Below are positions 1 to 10,200 of a stretch of DNA of 64,000 nt, in pieces. The stretch spans positions 37,261,264-37,325,263 of the forward strand of contig CM046298.1 of NCBI GenBank assembly GCA_025267735.1, read 5' to 3'. The position numbers and the translations under genes are program-made. This DNA is from Mactra quadrangularis (Eukaryota > Mollusca > Bivalvia > Venerida > Mactridae). A model generated the notes under the pieces. That model did no database searches and was not told the DNA's origin. It was given only the letters and a program-made list of their open reading frames with translations. Position 1 is the stretch's first letter. The number at the start of each line of letters is the position of its first letter.

Positions 1-1707
1 CCTTAAAATGATTAGTAACGCTATGACGTATTTACCCTAATTAGTTATTTGACTCATCCCCTGACCCTAATTATAGCCTACACTCACCTTCCCCATCCTA
101 ATTATTGCGCTGACTCACTCGCCTTACCCCTAATGTTTAAGGTCAATCCTTAACATAACTAGAGTAACGCTATGACGTATTTACCTAATTTAAGTCTGTC
201 TCACATCCTCGCTCTACCTATCCTAGCACTGACTCACCCCCGCACCATAATTAAAGCCATGACTCACGGTTCATCCCTCCCAGTCGCCAAACTTGTTAGG
301 ACTTGTTAACGGGGTTGGACCTACATTATATACACTGTTCTTCATTTAATTGTACGTATTATACTCTGCTTTTCCTCTCATTACAATAGTATACAAGCAT
401 AAATTGACTTGAATATGTTAGTTGTTTTGGTTTGCACTTTAAAGTACTTATAATGGTCATTTTCCGTTCTGGCGGTATAGACTCTTGGGTCGTATTTAGT
501 TTGAAGTGATGGAATACTTATGCATACTTGAGATAATACATGATATAAGTACATTCGTTGGTAAACACTGTAAAATGAATTGTTACAATTGCATTTTTTT
601 TCTCAATAAATTTAATTTCACAGTTGTTATCGTTATATTGACCTTAGTAAAGCGGTCATTTCCTTTATTTTATAGTACCCATACGCACCTTCTCTGTAAA
701 CCACAAGTAACGCACGTATACCCTAATTACAGTTTTGTATAGCGAGCGGGTGTAAATAGTACTATCGTACAAAGTCTTTTCTCAACTTTGGGTCAAACGG
801 GGTTAAACCTATTGTAATACGTGTGAATAGCTGATGTACATTAAACGCTTTTCTATTAAATATAATAATGTTTTGACCATCCTTCTTGAATGAAGTAAAG
901 ACTCGCGACTTTCTATAAATAGGTAGTAAATACAACAATTAGCTCCATGAGACCCCTTCGATTTATTATACTACAAACAGAAAACACTTTTAGGCTAATA
1001 AGGGTCAACCAGACCGGAAATATATCCACTGTTTTGACAGGTTTTTGATGAAATAAAAGTATGTGAACCTCGAGATAAGTCATTATTATATATACTTTAT
1101 ATTCCATTATCATATGTACATATAAATGTATCAGTACGGTGACCTTCTGATGCAGAGGCACATTTATGTACGCTGTTGTTGATATTCGTTGCTTTTGTAA
1201 GCATCCCATATTCAACCATATTAGCCGTTTTATTTGAATAAAATAACAAAACTGTATCATTTATTTCGTATATTTATTTCATTTATTTATTTGTACATGA
1301 CATAATTATTTGTATATGACGTCAAAACGGCGATGTATACTTTGTAGAAATGGGATACAAATACAGCATAACCTCTACACAGCGACCCTCTATAGCACAA
1401 ATCATCTACAAAACAACAGCTTTTGATATTTCCATTGAGCATGAGTTTAATTATATTTAACACTGAATAACACAGCCTCTGAACAGCAACGTGGTTACGC
1501 CTACAACCCCAGTGGGTGTTGATCAAGAAAGGCTATATTGCATTTACAATGCGTAAAAATACAACGCTAGTGTTCGTTTTGCAGTTATGAACATCAAATG
1601 CACTGATAATATATCGCAGCTTTGCTTCCGTATACTCATATTCTAATATGTGTCAGGTTTTCCATCGCAGTTTTGTTAACGTGGCTTCCTCAAGAGAGTA
1701 ATACCGG
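1..1707. other. No gene recognised; AT-rich flank
   Basis: I see no supportable gene here. Short open frames exist on both strands (for example minus 913-1260 and 1287-1526), but they have no recognisable motifs and a composition like the surrounding non-coding DNA. A short string around 17-38 (agtaacgctatgacgtattt) recurs near 162-183, and the first 300 bases are rich in CCTAATTA-like words. It is not a telomere array. The stretch may be decayed downstream sequence of the viral-type genes at 1708-3560, but nothing in it shows that. Confidence 0.5.
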
Positions 1708-2100
1708 TTAGTATTTAAACCGATACAAATCAGCATCACCTCGACTCTTTTTAGGTTCTGGACCTATGTCTGTTTTCCATTTGCGCTTGAGTTCCGATTT
1801 AGCCATTTCAAGAGCTTGAGCTACTGGAGTCACCAGCTGAACCGAGGGTTGATCATTAGATTCTCTCATTCGAATGTTTTCCTCCAATTCGTTCAATTTT
1901 TCGCGGGTTTCTTTAAGCTCCGTTTCCAAGGCTTTGACTTTTCTATTATCCTTACCGGAACCGACTATATAACGCCCCAAATGATCCGGTCGTACGTATC
2001 CTTTAGACATGTCTTTAAAATGTTGGTACCATTTATCAGCATCACCCACATACGGTACCCATTGGTGGAGTTTGTAATCATAGACTTCTATAGATCCCAT
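1708..2100 (-). CDS. Small basic coiled-coil protein of viral/Polinton-type cluster
   Basis: Intact intronless 130-residue frame. The N-terminal half is rich in aromatic residues (EVYDYKLHQWVPYV, then WYQHF and YVRPDHLGRYIVGSG). Residues about 54-80 are charged and look like a coiled coil (KALETELKETREKLNELEE). The C-terminus is basic with a nuclear-localisation-like patch (KRKWK, then PKKSR). It lies 71 bases downstream of the ATPase gene on the same strand, and both have a higher GC and codon balance than the surrounding DNA, like a compact viral gene pair. I recall similar small proteins beside A32-like ATPases in invertebrate genomes, but I cannot name the family. A structural or DNA-binding virion role is only a guess. 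Confidence 0.6.
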   Translation of the reverse strand: MGSIEVYDYKLHQWVPYVGDADKWYQHFKDMSKGYVRPDHLGRYIVGSGKDNRKVKALETELKETREKLNELEENIRMRESNDQPSVQLVTPVAQALEMAKSELKRKWKTDIGPEPKKSRGDADLYRFKY

Positions 2101-2171
2101 GACGAGTGAAAAACTTTAAATGAATCTTGTAAATAATCGATAGACAGTTTTAAACTTTGCGTGATTCCTTC

Positions 2172-3560
2172 TTACGCGTTTTTGATCGATTCATTACTTA
2201 CAGCGTGATTAGGCCAAATCTCTTCGAAAAGATTTTTTCTGAGTTTAATAGCCTGCTTAACCGATTCAGCGAACGTCATATCGTGTTCATTTTTCAGCGT
2301 TCTCGCTGAATGCAGCGTGTATTGTTGAGTGACATCCTCCTGCAGCGTGTGAAAATCAATAAAAAATTGCGCGTAATCCCTCCTTAATTCTTTTCTCAAT
2401 CTGGGAAGAAGATCATTGGCTGCCCGGCGCATAGCCTCCTCGTCCGATAGCTCCTGTTGTAAATAGTTTTCAAATTTATTTCTAAACGCGAGTTTGTGCG
2501 ATTCTCTGATAGGTCGTTTAAAGCGCCTTTCCCAGACGCTTCTTACCATTCTCTGATGCTTAGCAACAGTTTTCAAACCTTCACCGGGAGGTCCTATCCA
2601 TTGCGGATCTTCCATACCATGCCCTCCTATGTCGCTATCCGAAGTATCAGACCCTTCATCACCGGTGTCACCCTCCCCTATCTGGTAATCTGACGTATCA
2701 GACCCCTGATCGCCGGGGTACTTAAGGAAGAGGTTATTACGTAATCTTTCCGAGTTATTCTCTCCAATCTCTATCATATCTGAAGTGTCGCCCCTATCCT
2801 CGTCCTGTCTAATCTTTTTAACAGAACTATTTGGTTTGAATAAGTCTGTGCGCAAACGTTCTTCTTCCGGTGTATTTGGCCGCAAGTCGATCGCTAAGTA
2901 TCCGTACGGTTTGGAAGTTGCCTGTTGAAACCTTTTCATGAATATGTTGCTTTTATCGGGGTAAATGCGCTTCGCTAATGTTGACACTTGTTGTCTATCA
3001 ACAGGGTTATTAAACAACACGATATATTGGGTATTGAGCGCAATATCCCTGCAGGCTTTACCTTGTGGGAATAAATTCTGAGTGAGATAAATTATTGAGA
3101 GATTTCTATGATGCCTTCCTTTTGTAAACAGGTCAGCGATTCTAGAGTCGCATTTAGCTTCCGACATCAAATCGTCAAAAACGATTAAGTTCTTCTTTGT
3201 TGTGTCTAGATAGCTAGGCTCGTTGATATAGTCTGGAATGCCGTGAACAAACTCTATATGCGTCAATCGTCGTTTCAACTCGGTGTACAGAGGTTGCCAT
3301 TGACTGAAACACCAAATATTTTTTTCAACTGACGGGCTTATCAAATTTGAAAATAAAAGATTTTTGGTCCATTCCGTCTTTCCGCTTCCGCTTGGTCCAG
3401 ATATTACCAACGAAAATGGATGTTGGAAAGAAATGGAACCCAGAGTCGATGATTTTGGATGATTTTCTGCATTATGTAACGACGGGTGCATGTTCTTAGT
3501 ATGTCGCACCAAACTATCCTTCCTGAAGAAATCGCTATTGCATACAGCGCACGTAAACAT
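2172..3560 (-). CDS. C2H2 zinc finger + A32-like packaging ATPase
   Basis: Intact intronless 462-residue frame. Residues 4-25 form a C2H2 finger (C-x2-C-x12-H-x4-H). A P-loop ATPase follows: Walker A GPSGSGKT at about 55-62, Walker B LIVFDD at about 125-130, and a conserved LTQNLFPQGK stretch at about 159-168, then NNPVDRQQ and PYGYLAIDL. This pattern is typical of A32/FtsK-HerA-type genome-packaging ATPases of Polinton/adintovirus-like and other large DNA viruses, which pump DNA into capsids. After about residue 240 comes an acidic region with GSDTSD-type repeats, then a charged helical C-terminus. No stop or frameshift is visible, which is unusual for an old insertion. It could be a resident element, a recent integration or a domesticated gene. 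The start is the ATG just before the finger. Confidence 0.8.
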   Translation of the reverse strand: MFTCAVCNSDFFRKDSLVRHTKNMHPSLHNAENHPKSSTLGSISFQHPFSLVISGPSGSGKTEWTKNLLFSNLISPSVEKNIWCFSQWQPLYTELKRRLTHIEFVHGIPDYINEPSYLDTTKKNLIVFDDLMSEAKCDSRIADLFTKGRHHRNLSIIYLTQNLFPQGKACRDIALNTQYIVLFNNPVDRQQVSTLAKRIYPDKSNIFMKRFQQATSKPYGYLAIDLRPNTPEEERLRTDLFKPNSSVKKIRQDEDRGDTSDMIEIGENNSERLRNNLFLKYPGDQGSDTSDYQIGEGDTGDEGSDTSDSDIGGHGMEDPQWIGPPGEGLKTVAKHQRMVRSVWERRFKRPIRESHKLAFRNKFENYLQQELSDEEAMRRAANDLLPRLRKELRRDYAQFFIDFHTLQEDVTQQYTLHSARTLKNEHDMTFAESVKQAIKLRKNLFEEIWPNHAVSNESIKNA

Positions 3561-3600
3561 TTTAAATGCATATAGAATTTTACTAAAACTCCCCTTCTTA

Positions 3601-3634
3601 CGTGTGTGTGTGGGTGTGTGTGTGTGCGTGTGTG

Positions 3635-3680
<46 letters not shown>

Positions 3681-3681
3681 G
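3601..3681. repeat. (GT)n microsatellite
   Basis: About 80 bases of GT repeats with a few interruptions. It starts just 5' of the ATPase gene. The long histidine/threonine or valine/cysteine frames through it are translation artefacts. Confidence 0.95.
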
Positions 3682-3893
3682 TAGGTGGAGTTTGAGTGGA
3701 GGTGGAGTGGAGTGGAAGTGGTGTGGACGTGGAGTGGAGTGGAAGTGGAAGTGGAGGTAGGTGGAGTGGAGGTGGTGTGGAGGTGGTTGTGGAGGTGGTG
3801 GTGGAGGTGAAGTGGAGGTGGAATGGAGTGGATGTGGTAGTGGAGAGGAGGTGGAGTGGAGGTGGAGATGGTGGTGGAGTGGTGGTGGAGGCA
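3682..3893. repeat. GGAGTGGAGGTG-type minisatellite
   Basis: About 210 bases built from GGAGTGGA and GGAGGTGGTG words. The plus strand is almost free of C, and the minus strand is pyrimidine-rich with few G. It ends exactly where homology to the right duplication copy begins (about 3890), so it marks the left breakpoint. A purine strand of this kind could form triplex or G-rich structures. Confidence 0.9.
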
Positions 3894-4180
3894 CAGTCTC
3901 GAAGCAAAAACACTTTATACATATAAGGTATATTACTCAAAACTGATATCCTTTTAAGCTAGTTCATATGTTGCGGATAATATCCTTTTGTTTTGTGTAC
4001 ACACAGTTGTTGTTTAATTTTGTTCCACATGGGTACATCCGGTACAAAGGTTTCCATCTGGAAAACCCCATCAATGGGCTTAGGGCAAAATGGCTATAAC
4101 TCACTCTTTTTTATATTCAGTTACAACCGTTTTGTGCTAATCCCACAATTTGTAACAACAGTATTACTTTTTATTTCTAG

Positions 4181-4240
4181 AGACTGGTGATAATAGACTG
4201 AGGACCTTGGGAAATGCTCTGGTTGCCCAGCCATCCAATG
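4181..4240 (+). CDS. Gene 1 linker exon
   Basis: 60 bases, acceptor tttatttctag, donor GTTTGT. In the only open frame it reads TGDNRLRTLGNALVAQPSN after a split codon. It is identical to the gene 2 exon at 50,132-50,191 except for one Leu/Ser change. Confidence 0.85.
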
Positions 4241-7200
4241 GTTTGTATGAATGTATTTGAATTTCACTAAGTGACCAGTGTATACTACTTCTGGGTAGTG
4301 ATAATAAGTTATTGATATATTTGGGCTAGTTGATAATTTTGCACTCTACTGTATAACTCAATAAATTGTGCTTGTGCTCAAGAAAATTCTAGTAGATGAC
4401 TGTGTGTTGCTATCACAGATAAATATACACAAGTTTAAATTATTACATCCTAAATGAAATAATATAATCTAATTGGTCAAAAGTGTTCACATGACTTGAC
4501 AAGGTGACTGTAAATAATGTAATGCCAGCACTAATTTTTGTAATGCCACATTGAGTGCAGAAAATTGCAGCAAATGCTGATAAGGAAACATGTTTTCTGT
4601 CTCTGTGAAGAACTGGCTCTTTAGACTTCAGTTTTGAAAACATATTACTGAATGAAATACTACATTTGTGTTGAAATAGAGCAAAATTCGCATTTTTTGA
4701 CCATTTTGCACCACCTCAGCAATGCTGTGGTAACTAGGATCGGGGCTCGACATGAAGGATAGGCACCCGGGGTATACCTTTGCCAGCTTGCATATATTTC
4801 AATTTATAAGAATTGAAATGAGAACATCTTGAAATAGCCCTAGTGCATTAAGATAAAAAAAGGCCGGCTGCTTTTCACACATTTCACAACCAGTAAAGGG
4901 TTATTGTCATGCTATTGTTCCTGATAACCTATAATTGGGGTTGGGCAACTTGTTTCTGCTTGTGAACCTGATTCTTTGCAGAATATACTCTGTTTTTACA
5001 AGACTGTCGGTTCTATTAATACTTTTTGTATAAGTCCTATACATAGATTCTGTAGGTTTAACAAGACTGACTGTCTTTGTCTATCTGCTCACATCACATG
5101 GATATTGTCTAGAAGTGGTGCACCTAGTATTGTTTACATGTTGCAGTTTTTTCTTGTATTTTTCAGAGTTTATTAATGATGCATTGATTATGGAATTGGC
5201 TAGTTCCTTTTCTGCAAACTGGATACAACTTTGTATCTTGTTAGGTTTACCTTTTGATAAAGCCAAAGAAATAGAGAGAAATTATCCGAGAGATTGTTGG
5301 ATGCAAGCATTTGAAGGCATAACGTAGTATGTATTGTCTTAATTGTAGACCTAGTGTCCTGTATCCTAATAATAGAAGAGTTATGAACAGCATGCTATCA
5401 AAGCTCTTACGAGAAAAGAATATTTATTATATACAGGCATGAAATTTTCCGATTTTCGGCGGATTTTCGATTTTCCCCCCGGCCGAGATGGGTTCTGAGA
5501 TTCGCCTAGATCCGGGGAGAAAATTTGGGGGGCAGTGTTCAATCTAGAGCGCGCCATTGGCCCCTTATGAAGGCAAATGGCGCAATATCAATCGTCTATA
5601 GTGCCCGTCGGGCGCACTCGCCGAAAATATGGCTATATCGCTAGTTTGACAAATTTTCGTTTATTTTATGCCATTTAGTTTCGTTACATCCATTTAGCTG
5701 AATTAAACGGGTCTTCGAATTTAGCCACCGGACCGAAGACCGAGTCCGTCTTAAACGCCGCCGGTTCGGTAAAAGATACGGATCACAAGACTGACTGTCC
5801 GGTAGAAATTTCAATAGCAATATTACTAAAAAATGGAAATGAACATGAAAATTGCAGTTACAAGCAATTTACTATCATATTTGATAATTACGCCGTATTC
5901 TCCCTGTGATTCATGATTTACATAATTGCCGACGTCTAGCATTTACTGTATAGCGGGTTATTTCTGCGGGGCAAAAATTTCGCGTAAACAAGAGAGTTTT
6001 GTATTGGCGATGCTTAATATTGGCGGAAATTACTCTGAGCGCCAATTTAAAACCTCCCGGTGAAAGATGGTCAAAGGTACATACATCTGCCATTTCACCT
6101 GTATAAGCAGTCACTACCGACCGACTTTTCAAATTTTTGAATTAACTGTCACCAAAGTTGCATAATATGAGCGGACGTGTGAAAAACCAACGCTTACACA
6201 GCAGATTATCTATTTCTATGACGATGTATTGACGGGACAAGTTTAATCATGTGATAAGAATCGCCATTAAATGTGAAAGTTTTTGTTAGTACCTGCAATA
6301 TACTTGGTGATGAATATCACTATCTCTTTGAGTGTAGTTTATTTGTAAACGATAGAAAACTACTTCTGAAACCGTATTTCATAAGACGTCCAAATACGTA
6401 CAAATTATATCAATTATTCAATAATTCATCAACCCAACAGTTTAACAACGTGTGTAAACTCCTTAAGATAATTTTATCATCTTTATGATAAAGAACTGCT
6501 TATATGTATAACATTCTTAGTTTTAGCTAATACTATTTACTAATTGTATAACATAATTTCAATGTACCATTATATTATTATGACTCTCCGGTGCCCTTAA
6601 GAGGACACCAATACATATATATAAATACATAACTTATTAAATTAGTTCCTGATTGCTACCCTAATATTCTCGTACCCCGAGGTTATCAAGATTCTCGATC
6701 TAGTATCGAGAGTCTTGATAGTCTCTGGGAACGAGAATGGTACCCTATTTGGTTTCATTTATTTATACTTTATAATTATGTAACATTGTTGATTTATTCC
6801 TGTACTTCTATCCTTACCATTTGCCTCGTAAAAATATTTATATCTATTTATGTACCTCATTTATTCATGTCTATGTGAAATGAGAGAATAAAAGAATTTG
6901 TATTGTATTGTATTGTATTGTTAAAAATATTACCTGGTTTCCGCTAAGTTTGATTGATCGTTCGACAAATTGCATCAGTAAGCCCAACTCGCGAGAGTCT
7001 TATAATAATAACAATTTGTTGTAATGAACAATCAAAATTTTCGCATGTTTGTTAATAGTCGTGGAAAACGCCTTTGTCTTTGTTAAAAATTACCGGTATT
7101 GAAGTTTGCGGCTTCACATTCCTTGAAAATCGCCAATTTACCTGAATCCATTGGTCAAAGTCAAACAAATTTTGTATTAACAGCTTGTCACAAACAATGT

Positions 7201-10200
7201 ATCATCAACGCACCTAGTGGAGTCTTTAAACGGACAAAATCAATTATAAAGCGTTGTCACGTGACGAAATTTGACAATAGTTTTCTTTTGAATATCAATA
7301 AATAAAAAAGCGACATAAACACTAACTCCGCTCTTTTTACTCAATTTGTTAAATTATGTGATGAGAAGTTTGTCTTCGGTTCGCTAGAAAGTACTGAAAT
7401 TAATTGCAATACTAAAGATGACTTTGATTTTTACGACAATCAAACAAGTGTTTGAGCTAAACTCGTGAAGTTTCGGAAATGACCGACATACGGGTTTATA
7501 ATGTAAACAAAATGGCGGCACCGTCGTCCAGTTTCGTAACAGAGATTTGATGGAACCTGTCGTCTTATTGTTAGTATGACTGTGTTGTCTGTCTGTATTT
7601 TCGTTTCTACAAACATAACTTGAATCAATTCCTTTGCGTTATTCAAAATACTAAACTTTGTTCTTTTACATAATTAATCTCCACAAAATTCACTACATAA
7701 ATCTTGATTTTAAGGGAGTTAATACATGCACATATTAATGAATAAAAAATTCATTAAGAGTAATGTCCCTTAGTAAACCATATGGCGGCGACTTAATACT
7801 GCGGCGGTTTGTATTCGCGGTGTTTATATTTGGCGCATTTTCATTTTCCGCCAATAAAGCCAAAATAAAACCCCCGCAGATAATACCCGCTATACAGTAT
7901 TTGGACGCAAAAAAATCCAGCCGAGAGTCCGCGATATGCTTTAATTTTTTTTGCTACTATTTTAACAATCATTGACAATTAAGACTTATGTGTAAAACAA
8001 ACTTATGTTCAATTAATAGGCGTCCTCTAAAAATCAATAGTGCTACATATACGACGGCTCGATAAAATTGATTGCGTAATCAAACGGTTGCAATTAACAA
8101 ACACGTGACAAACTGTGATGTACATTGATTGAGGTAGATAAAACTTTCTTTAATGTTTGCCGATAAGCTGATAATTGTAATGAATTATTACCGTGTTGTG
8201 TGGCAGTTTAAATAGACATAATTAGTTGATTTTTGTAAGACAAATTAAGATGAGAATTACAGTTATCTCCGATTTGATAATGAACTAATTCGTTAAAGTC
8301 CACTAGAAACAAACAACTTTGTCATAATTTTACAACAAATAAAGTTATTTGTATTTTAATTATTCATAATATGGTATTCCAGTTCTTCTTAATTTAGCAA
8401 AAAGTAAGGGGAAATTTCTCTATCTTTTCCGAATTCCAGAATAACCACTGGTTGGTTCAACCAAATTGAAATTGTGAAAAATGGAAGAGTAGTCGTCGCG
8501 TAATCTTTCAGCTAATGCCGTGTTTCAGACTAAAAATCAATAATAAGCATACACTACCAAATTAATATTTACAAAAAGTACGATAAAAGAACCAATTTAA
8601 TGTAAAAAATATTTAAACAAAGAATTAATTATAAGTGCTGTGCGTACAGTTTATTGGTGATTCATGGAAAACATAGCAACATTTAAATATGGCATGCCTT
8701 GCTCGATTTGTGAAAATGAAACACTTAGTAGCAGAAATTAACAATTAAAGGGTAATACTTTGAAATTTTATGAAAAGACGAAGTAAAAACAATCGATTCG
8801 GGTATTAAGAATGCTTTTAAATGGAAACTGGATGGAGTTTGAAGTGGATGGACAGTTGTTCGGGCAGTTAATTAGAAAGTTGTTTAATGTAAATAAATTG
8901 TGAAATATGATTGTTCTTTAACAGTTGGTAAATAAATAAGGGTTAGCCAAAGTAAGAAATAGCTCTCTGTAGGATGAATTTAGGCACCTTGGGAAAGGCT
9001 TATTTTATTTATTTGGCCCCCTTATCCTTCATGAGGGGCGCTTCCCCCTCAACCCCAGCTGGGGGGGGGGGGGGGTCCCCCAGACCCCCGAGAATTTTCA
9101 GATTTTTTGGTTTTGTGGTCAGTCTCATGCCTGTTACATAGAATGATTTAAGACTAAAGTCCATTGTAAGATCCTTGTTACATGGAAATATATCAAATTG
9201 TTACAATATAAGGGGAACCATTCTCCTAATGACACATAGCTCTATCCAATACACGTACAAATTACAATAGTCCACTTTAATACCGGTATATTTAACAGTT
9301 ATAGCAAGTGTAATGAGAGACTGTCACACAACTTAACAACATGTGAAATAACCATCTACCTTAAATTTGTCGTTATATTTCCATAAATTTCCTAATAATG
9401 ATGTCAGAGAAATGCCATTTAATTCCACTATTTAGAAATGTGTAATGAGAGACAACTATTAATTAATGTTTTTACATCATTTTCTCAATATGACGAGCCA
9501 TTTATGTTAGCAAATGCTAGTCAAGGATACCCCATGAATTGTGAAATATCAAGATGACGTCAGTTTATGGTAACCTAAACTTAGTTTTGGAAGTAATCTA
9601 AGAGCTTTTGGTAGAATTTTGGCCATGCTGTTAAGTTAGGAAATAGAATTAACTTATTATTGGATATATGGCAAATCTTTTAAACACCAGAAATCTTTCC
9701 TCTATAGCAAAAAAATATTGCTGTTTTTTAAAGAAACCATACTAGTAGCTGACACATGCAATGGTAAAATTCATTGAATTTTATAATTACTTTAGGATTA
9801 AAGTTGCACCGTTATTAAATGTTTCAATCCGTTGAAATCATAACTTGACTCTTGCTTTAAATGAATGAATCTAAAATGGCAGCCAGATAAGGTGTCTTCA
9901 GAAAGGGTGGAGGTATTTAAATGTGCTCGACAATGTGTGAATGAACATTTTTATTAGGCATTCGGTCGGTATTATAACTTATTTGGATTCACAAATTGTT
10001 TTCCAAGATAGGCTTCGTTCAATACCGAGTCTAGGGATTGTAGGCTGGGCATGCATAGATGTATTGAAAAAAGTTAAAATATGCTGTAACGGACCATACA
10101 CTCCTTTTTTATTATACTTTAAGTGCTCTGAAAAATATTGGAAATAATCATGAAGAACAGTTCAATAATCTAATAAAAGCTTTTACTTCACTACGTAGAA

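Larger units (their letters stand above)
1708..3560 (-). mobile_element. Endogenous DNA-virus or Polinton-like fragment
   Basis: Two intronless, same-strand, closely spaced, intact genes (packaging ATPase and small basic protein) sit in otherwise intron-rich, AT-rich host DNA. No capsid, protease, polymerase B or integrase frame and no terminal repeat is visible in the window. The element is therefore either partial or continues to the left beyond recognisable sequence. The right side is cut off by a GT microsatellite starting about 40 bases upstream of the ATPase start codon. Confidence 0.55.
5946..7897. mobile_element. Nested TA-flanked inverted-repeat element
   Basis: The ends are CTGTATAGCGGGT and ACCCGCTATACAG, each flanked by TA (5944-5945 and 7898-7899). 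The inverted similarity continues loosely inward (TTATTTCTGCGGG against cccccgcagataat). This suggests a mariner-type non-autonomous element nested in the 5434-9133 element and itself holding the LINE fragment. No transposase frame is seen. Confidence 0.5.
5434..9133. mobile_element. hAT-like element, 3.7 kb, gene 1 intron
   Basis: The ends are inverted CAGGCATGA...TCATGCCTG. The flanks are TTATATA (5427-5433) and TTACATA (9134-9140), a near-perfect 7-base target duplication. The right duplication copy has the empty site at about 51,388-51,397 with one TTATATA. No transposase frame was found, and the interior holds other repeats (5946-7897, a LINE 3' end at 6273-6922). A run of 15 G lies near the right end (about 9061-9075). 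hAT is inferred from the CAG-type end and the target duplication; 8 bases would be usual. Confidence 0.7.

Noticed and set aside
3404..3940. Long minus-strand frames rich in His, Thr, Pro and Ser
   Set aside because: They run through the GT microsatellite and the G-rich minisatellite and overlap the ATPase gene start; simple-repeat translation.
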